Positions 25,680-30,306 of a DNA stretch of 30,306 bases are shown here, in pieces (position 1 is the first letter of the stretch; each line of letters opens with the position of its first letter). The notes beneath the pieces are model-generated. The model saw only the letters and a program-made list of their open reading frames with translations. It had not been told where the DNA came from and did not search any database. Source of the DNA: UBA11612 sp963976395 (GTDB lineage: Bacteria; Pseudomonadota; Alphaproteobacteria; Rhodospirillales; Rhodospirillaceae); assembly GCA_963976395.1 (NCBI GenBank), contig CAXBLG010000037.1, forward strand, positions 1 to 30,306, given 5' to 3'. The position numbers were made by a program, and so were the translations under genes.

Positions 25680-26004
25680 TCCGCTCCTCCACTATATTTG
25701 AAGTTCAGTGCCACAGGCTCCGGGCAAGACGGTGTAGCCGCAGCCGGCGGCCAGCCAAACAGTTTACAGCACTTCTACAAATCAAGCGCCAAAGTTCACT
25801 ATACACGTGTCTAGTAGTATAGCGATAAAGGGCAAGTATCGTCAGGACAGTTTGGTAACAAATTGCGACAGAAACGCGCGCGCGAGGGCTCTAAGGGGGA
25901 GACAAAACCACCAGTAATCAGCTACCTCTCAATTTTATGTGCGGCGCAACCTCCATGTTGCATCGCAACGCGCGCGGCCCTGTACTTTATAATGGAAACT
26001 CCTT
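25680..26004. other. 325-nt intergenic region with promoter candidate
   Basis: No coding frame is supported here. It carries a promoter candidate for the minus-strand operon (25816-25845), a dyad overlapping it (25799-25822), and the 3' end side of a small hairpin at the stop of the metallo-beta-lactamase-fold gene (25996-26016). The hairpin lacks a T run on either strand next to it and is not called a terminator. Confidence 0.5.
25816..25845 (-). promoter_or_regulatory. Sigma-70-like promoter for the secreted-protein/DUF1592/DUF1552 operon
   Basis: Read on the minus strand, CTGACG (25845-25840) is a -35 candidate and TATACT (25821-25816) a -10 candidate, with an 18-nt spacer. Four and five of six positions match the sigma-70 consensus. 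The start codon lies about 135 nt downstream. An inverted repeat, CTATAC (25799-25804) and GTATAG (25817-25822), overlaps the -10, and an 8-bp palindrome ACACGTGT lies at 25803-25810, so a repressor site is possible. Confidence 0.4.
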
Positions 26005-26949
26005 TTACGGGAGTTTTCCTTCAATCTCTTTATAAACCCGCGCCAACGCCCTCGGGGCTTGCGCGGGATAAAGAGTCCAATCGCTGTAAGACCCCCAATT
26101 GGCCTGCGCTGCGGCCGGGCAGTCCTTTTCCGTCTCGCATGCGAGACCAGCCTTATGGAGGCGTTTCGCTTCAGAAATCACATGCTCGGTCGCTTTGAGG
26201 GCTTCACCAAGGTCGGCCTTCAGGGTCGCAGCATCGGCATCGGCAAAACCATGGCCTGGAACGTACCAAGTGACGTCCATGGCTTGCGCTTTCTTAAGAG
26301 TAGCAACCCAGTCCGACGGATAGGCGGTCACCATCGCCGGAAAAACGTAGCGTAGGTAAAGTTCACCTAGGAAAAGCACCTTGCTTTGCGGCAGGTACGC
26401 CACAAGATCTCCGCCCGTATGCCCACGGCCTATGTTCAAAATTTCAATGTCGGTGCCGCCCAGACGCAATGTGCGCTTGTCCGCGACCACCTCAGTGGGC
26501 GGAACATCACTTTCTGCCAGAACCTTCTGCGATACAGGCGAAGAAATGAATACGGCGTCAGGGTATGCGGCCTTAAAGGCGGGGTTTGAGTTTACGTGGT
26601 CGCCATGGTCGGAGGCGATCACTACGTATTTAAGTGGCTGGGAGGTGACCTTTTCAATATGTGCCAACATTGCTTCGCCTTGAGCGACGGTGTCCTGACC
26701 ATCCACGATCACCACCCCATCGCTTGTGACTACGACAAGGCTGACAGTTGTAAGAGTCGTTCCGGCAGACGTCAGCAAATCCTCGTAGGCGTAAACATTG
26801 GGGACGAGTTCCGTCCAACGCGGAAAATCGCTCTCTGTCAAACCACGGACCGCAATATCAGCTGTCCGCGCCGGGTCCGCGCTCCAGGCTAACGCCGGAA
26901 ATGCGACCGCGCAGGCAATTACAGAAAGTATTAAACGGAACTTCGTCAT
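26005..26949 (-). CDS. Secreted metallo-beta-lactamase-fold protein with altered metal ligands
   Basis: This 314-aa protein has a signal peptide ending near ALAWSA and the MBL fold: VVVTSDGVVIVDG, then the metal-binding block, GRGHTGGD (H177), and PGHG (H233). The canonical HxHxDH is S113-D-H115-G-D117-H118, so the first histidine is a serine. The bridging aspartate in the usual FxGD is E196 (FLGELY). Thus two ligands differ from the usual pattern, which could mean a single-metal or otherwise altered site. GGGAGGAC lies 5-7 nt before the ATG. It is transcribed alone. Substrate unknown; beta-lactamase activity should not be assumed. Confidence 0.85.
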   Translation of the reverse strand: MTKFRLILSVIACAVAFPALAWSADPARTADIAVRGLTESDFPRWTELVPNVYAYEDLLTSAGTTLTTVSLVVVTSDGVVIVDGQDTVAQGEAMLAHIEKVTSQPLKYVVIASDHGDHVNSNPAFKAAYPDAVFISSPVSQKVLAESDVPPTEVVADKRTLRLGGTDIEILNIGRGHTGGDLVAYLPQSKVLFLGELYLRYVFPAMVTAYPSDWVATLKKAQAMDVTWYVPGHGFADADAATLKADLGEALKATEHVISEAKRLHKAGLACETEKDCPAAAQANWGSYSDWTLYPAQAPRALARVYKEIEGKLP

Positions 26950-27153
26950 TTAGTCCTCCCACCATAAAAGGCGGCATCACACTGCACTCTCAGTATGAGA
27001 GCGCGGGCACAAACCAGATCGCTGCCGCTTACACCACCTTGTTTACACTACATTTTTAAGGGGTTTTTCGCGTTTAAGGAGGCTTTTGAGCGGTAAAACC
27101 GCCCGCAAGGGCCACAAATTAGAGTGATTTCGTTCGGAGGTGCCACAGAGGCG

Positions 27154-27229
27154 TGGTGCCCAGGGACGGAATCGAACCGCCGACACAGGGATTTTCAGTC
27201 CCTTGCTCTACCAACTGAGCTACCTGGGC
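27154..27229 (-). tRNA. tRNA-Phe (anticodon GAA)
   Basis: Read on the minus strand, a complete cloverleaf is present: acceptor stem GCCCAGG/CCTGGGC, D arm GCTC/GAGC, anticodon stem AGGGA/TCCCT around CTGAAAA, T arm GGCGG/CCGTC around TTCGATT, discriminator A and encoded CCA. The anticodon GAA (27196-27194) reads Phe codons. It lies 162 nt downstream of yacG. Confidence 0.97.
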
Positions 27230-27391
27230 ATTAAGGCCTGACAAGCCTTGGGAAAGGCGGCGTTTTATAGAAGAGAACATTGGGCCTGTCCAGCCCGCCA
27301 AAAAGAAACGAACCATCTGAGATCACTAAGTTTTTAGCCGTTCGGATAAATAGCGTGTTACGCCCGCCACCGCTCGGCCCAAAGGGCCGCC

Positions 27392-27634
27392 CTATCTATC
27401 TTCGGGATCGCTCTCGTCCGTCGGGTCGTCCAGCCCCTCATTCGAAGGCACGCGATAAGCGCCTGTCACCCAGGCGCCCAAATCAACTTCGGCACATCGC
27501 TGCGAACAAAATGGCCTATAGCGCGCCTGCACCGGCTGGGCGCAGCGAACGCATTTGGCGGCAACCACCCTCACACCTGCGGGCCGCTGCGGCGCCCCTT
27601 CACCATCGGAAGACTCATTACTATTCATAGACAT
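27392..27634 (-). CDS. yacG: YacG, zinc-binding DNA gyrase inhibitor
   Basis: YacG is a small protein that binds GyrB and inhibits DNA gyrase. This 80-aa product has its four zinc cysteines as CVRC (C28, C31) and FCSQRC (C43, C47), followed by VDLGAWVTGAYRVP, the conserved family tail. The C-terminus is acidic. It is 39 nt downstream of the RNase E/G gene, the usual alphaproteobacterial neighbour. An internal ATG two codons in is a possible start. Confidence 0.9.
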   Translation of the reverse strand: MSMNSNESSDGEGAPQRPAGVRVVAAKCVRCAQPVQARYRPFCSQRCAEVDLGAWVTGAYRVPSNEGLDDPTDESDPEDR

Positions 27635-27673
27635 TACTCATAGGTGCTAATTCTGATGGATTGTCTCTTTACG

Positions 27674-28810
27674 TCAAGCACTGCGCACCTCGAACCGAGC
27701 ACGGGGAAAATCGGCTCGAGCGGATAACGCAATATCGTCCTTAATCAACTCGCGGGCCTCTGCCAACGCCGGCGACAAGTCTCCCAGCAGAACGGCATGA
27801 ACATCGGGCGCAACCTCAAGCACAACCCGCGCGATCTGAGTGGTTACAACGGCACGCACCGCGTCTCGCAAAATTTTGAGTCCTAAGCTCTTGGTGCTCA
27901 AACTTCCAGTAACGCCCAAGAGACTCTCCGATAAAGACAACCCTGTACGCTGGCGTGTCAATTCAATCATCCCAAGCGGCGTATACCCGGCGACCTGCGA
28001 CGGCACAGGATCGGCCGCCATCGCTTTTGAAAGAATCCGCGGCAAAGCACCGCGCCCTTTTCCAGGAATGACATCAATCACAATATGTCCGGCGATATTT
28101 CGACGGCGCAGTTCTTTCGCAATGAGTTCAATCGCCTCGCGATTTGCTGTTGAAGGGTCGGTCGCTCCCGAATTGATGTCGATCGCAGTGACCGCCGCCG
28201 TTGATTCAATGATCACGCTACCGCCGGAAGGTAACGGCACAACAGGATTGAGCGAGAATTCGATGGCATCCTCGATGCCATGTTCCGCGAAAAGATTTTC
28301 ACTTACCAGCGCCGTTTCAACCGGCGCCCCTTCTCCCAGCACCGATGCTAACCGCGTCGCCTCTGCCCGCGTTTGGCAACATATGCGCTTTATGGCAACG
28401 CCATAGCGGTCCCACCATATGCGAACTGGATCAGACGCGGCCTGAAGTAACTTCGGGGCTTTGATAGAACTCGACCAAACCGCATTCGGCTCGACCTTTA
28501 GGACGCACCCCTTGTCCGCCCGGGGCGGCACACCAACGACCACCGCCTGGGCCGCCCCTTCCGCCGGAAACGGCGGTTTCATTTTTAGTATTCCGGGTTG
28601 CGTCGTCCCAATATCGACAAATACGGCATCCACACCCGGCACCCGCGCGCCGATACGACCAAGGTATACCGCGCTAGGTTGAACGTCCGCATCGCGGCGG
28701 TGAACGATTTCGAGAACTTCGTCCCCAGCGGACAGTACGGCCCGTGTCTCGCCAGGAGAGCGGCTGACGAAAATTGTGTCCGGCACATCGCCGCTCACAA
28801 TCTGAACCAT
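27674..28810 (-). CDS. Compact RNase E/G-family endoribonuclease
   Basis: This 378-aa protein belongs to the RNase E/G family, which cuts AU-rich single-stranded RNA. The N-terminal S1-like region is visible (AVYLGRIGARVPGVDAVFVDIG), as is the 5'-sensor-like region (EHGIEDAIEFSLNPVVPLPSGGSVII). The two metal-binding aspartates are D211 (TAIDINSG) and D246 (HIVIDVIPGKGRG), 35 residues apart, and MIELTRQRTG matches the family. The zinc-link CPxCxG that joins subunits of RNase E and G is missing: the region reads LLGVTGSLST. Such compact forms beside yacG are known in alphaproteobacteria. No ribosome site is clear before ATG 28810, and no maf gene precedes it. Confidence 0.88.
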   Translation of the reverse strand: MVQIVSGDVPDTIFVSRSPGETRAVLSAGDEVLEIVHRRDADVQPSAVYLGRIGARVPGVDAVFVDIGTTQPGILKMKPPFPAEGAAQAVVVGVPPRADKGCVLKVEPNAVWSSSIKAPKLLQAASDPVRIWWDRYGVAIKRICCQTRAEATRLASVLGEGAPVETALVSENLFAEHGIEDAIEFSLNPVVPLPSGGSVIIESTAAVTAIDINSGATDPSTANREAIELIAKELRRRNIAGHIVIDVIPGKGRGALPRILSKAMAADPVPSQVAGYTPLGMIELTRQRTGLSLSESLLGVTGSLSTKSLGLKILRDAVRAVVTTQIARVVLEVAPDVHAVLLGDLSPALAEARELIKDDIALSARADFPRARFEVRSA

Positions 28811-28841
28811 TGAAAGAGTGTCATCACGTCACAAATTCCGC

Positions 28842-29741
28842 TCAGGTATTTTGATCCTGTGCTTCATATCGGCCTTTGTCGTGATTGTATGAAATGAGTT
28901 TCATAATCGGCCGCTTGGATTTGGTTACGAGTTTGCCGAGCCCGACAGACATCATCTTCTTGTATATGACGCGCTCGCTGAGAAGCTCGGGGTCTTCCTC
29001 AACAACGCCGCGGTGGCGTTCAAGCACCTTCACGCACTCATCACGGTAGACCTCGGCAGCCGCCATGGCTTTGTTTTCGCCCTGAACTCTGTATATGCCG
29101 AGCGGCGTGGGCACCATGTAAAGCTCGGCGCACAACATGAACCTCGCCCAAAGCTCGAAGTCCGCCGCCAGCTTAAGAGAGCGATCAAACCGCCCTCCCG
29201 CTTCCTCCCACAGATCCCGCCGCCAGAACGTGCAATCCTGCACGATCCATCCCGTAGAAGGGCCCGTCGATGTGCGGATGTGTTCACCGTTAAAAAAGCC
29301 CCACTTGTCCGCCGCCGGCATAATGCGGGTCATCATCGGAACGCCTGCCTTGGTCGCTTGCATGGGAAAGCGTGAGGTAATCCATCGCACTTGGGGCAAC
29401 TGATCAAAAATATCTAGAACGGTTTGAATGGCCCATGGCACCAGTTTGTCGTCGGAATTGAGCCAACCCATGTATGGCGCATTGGAATGCGCAAATCCCG
29501 CTTCGATGGCATGATACATGCCGTCGTCTTTCTCAGACTGCCAGTGTTTCAGATGCGGTTCATACTTCTTGATGATCTCAACTGATCCATCGGTTGAACC
29601 ACCATCCATAACGACGTAGTCAACGCGCTCGGACCCAGGACTCGAGATAATCGAACTCATGCAATCTTCGAGATAGTCCCCATAATTGAAATTTGTGGTG
29701 ACCATACACAGTCGAGATTGTGCGCTATCTGTGGTGTTCAC
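28842..29741 (-). CDS. Family 2 glycosyltransferase
   Basis: This 299-aa soluble protein has the GT-A fold of family 2 transferases: MVTTNFNYGDYLEDCMSSI, VVMDGGSTDGS, EKDDGMYHAIEAGF and the metal-binding SDD in MGWLNSDDK. No membrane helix is seen. The GTG start at 29741 has AAGGGA 7 nt upstream. The donor and acceptor sugars cannot be told. It is divergent from the gene at the right edge, which suggests surface-glycan genes continue beyond the window. Confidence 0.9.
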   Translation of the reverse strand: MNTTDSAQSRLCMVTTNFNYGDYLEDCMSSIISSPGSERVDYVVMDGGSTDGSVEIIKKYEPHLKHWQSEKDDGMYHAIEAGFAHSNAPYMGWLNSDDKLVPWAIQTVLDIFDQLPQVRWITSRFPMQATKAGVPMMTRIMPAADKWGFFNGEHIRTSTGPSTGWIVQDCTFWRRDLWEEAGGRFDRSLKLAADFELWARFMLCAELYMVPTPLGIYRVQGENKAMAAAEVYRDECVKVLERHRGVVEEDPELLSERVIYKKMMSVGLGKLVTKSKRPIMKLISYNHDKGRYEAQDQNT

Positions 29742-29865
29742 TTTGGTCCCTTATACATTTACGGGTGACAGCCTCGGACCCTTGGTGCAGAATCACTCAC
29801 CAAACGCCCGGCGCTGGACCACGCAGGCCGCAAAACTAGCAACAGTCATATCAAATGTGCGGCGA

Positions 29866-30306
29866 ATGAACAGGCCCGTGAAGACACTTATCCACGTTGA
29901 AATCTTTACCGAATTAGACCGCCCTCAATTTCACGAGGCTTGGATTGAGTTTTCGTCCCGGTTCATGGCGGGAATGCTGTCGTCGGGCCATACGGCAACG
30001 CCGGACACCGTGCGTCTTCTGACAAATGAGGCCCTCGCCGAACTGGGGCCTAAACATGGGTTTTGGGACAATCTGATAACGGTTATTCCGGAGCGCCCTT
30101 TTCTGGACATTTTCGGCACGGATTACCTGACCGCAACCGTCTCCGGTTACCAGGGCACAACCGACGATGCCGTCTTAGATAAAGCTGCCCAATTCGTCCG
30201 CGATCGGCTCGGCTCTTTTGTGCCGGATGTCATTCTGACCTACACCACCGCACCCTGGTTGCGCCGGGCTTTTCCGGATGCGCTTATTCTTCACAAGGAA
30301 TATGGC
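29866..30306 (+). CDS. Unrecognised protein, C-terminus beyond the window
   Basis: The frame is open from ATG 29866 to the last base, giving 147 codons without a stop. The product begins MNRPVKTLIHVEIFTELDRP and has repeated tryptophan/phenylalanine-rich segments (WIEFSSRFMAGML, FWDNLITVIPERPFLDIFG) and VPDVILTYTTAPWLRRAFPD, which is reminiscent of the sugar-donor-binding loops of surface-polysaccharide transferases. I do not assign a family. It is divergent from the GT2 gene. A GTG at 29878 is an alternative start; neither has a good ribosome site. Confidence 0.65.
   Translation, partial: MNRPVKTLIHVEIFTELDRPQFHEAWIEFSSRFMAGMLSSGHTATPDTVRLLTNEALAELGPKHGFWDNLITVIPERPFLDIFGTDYLTATVSGYQGTTDDAVLDKAAQFVRDRLGSFVPDVILTYTTAPWLRRAFPDALILHKEYG

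Noticed and set aside
25996..26016. Hairpin AAACTCC/GGAGTTT containing the MBL-gene stop codon
   Set aside because: On the minus strand it is followed by CCATTATAAAG rather than a T run; kept only as a note.
27375..27389. Hairpin CGGCCC/GGGCCG just after the yacG stop
   Set aside because: There is no T run on the minus strand after it, so it is not called a terminator.

Overview
The window looks like chromosomal DNA of an alphaproteobacterium. The support is a bacterial-type hopanoid cluster with the HpnC/HpnD/HpnE squalene route, a compact RNase E/G beside yacG and a tRNA-Phe gene, Tat and lipoprotein signals, and an outer-membrane porin. Genus cannot be decided from sequence alone. No insertion sequence, prophage, CRISPR array or rRNA gene was seen.

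Layout. (1) 211-9405 (+) is a hopanoid and isoprenoid operon: hpnC, hpnB, dxs, hpnD, hpnE, shc, hpnG. (2) 9361-11482 (-) is ispH-hpnH, which converges on hpnG with a 45-nt tail-to-tail overlap. Together these encode the first and last enzymes of the MEP pathway, three-step squalene formation from farnesyl diphosphate, cyclisation to hopene, attachment of adenosine (HpnH) and removal of adenine (HpnG). (3) 11791-15795 (+) holds a spermidine-synthase-like pair split into a membrane protein and a predicted lipoprotein, a DUF3095 protein with class III cyclase-like aspartates, and an AmpG/PAT-type MFS transporter. (4) 15792-19489 (-) is an envelope flavin-redox set: an FMN-binding protein, a PepSY membrane protein, an ApbE flavin transferase and, just upstream, a porin. 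(5) 19750-25679 (-) holds a three-module secreted COG4315-type protein, then an operon of an unrecognised secreted protein, a DUF1592-family lipoprotein with a CxxCH haem motif, and a Tat-exported DUF1552 protein. (6) 26005-26949 (-) is a secreted metallo-beta-lactamase-fold protein with altered metal ligands. (7) 27154-29741 (-) carries tRNA-Phe(GAA), yacG, an RNase E/G without the zinc-link cysteines, and a GT2 glycosyltransferase. An unrecognised gene runs off the right edge.

The central 15.8-27 kb is rich in exported proteins with redox signatures (covalent flavin, c-haem, CxxxC modules), next to hopanoid genes that modify the membrane. The least described unit is the operon of the 377-aa secreted protein with the DUF1592 and DUF1552 proteins. 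The split, probably extracytoplasmic spermidine-synthase-like pair with the DUF3095 gene is the second candidate for undescribed biology.
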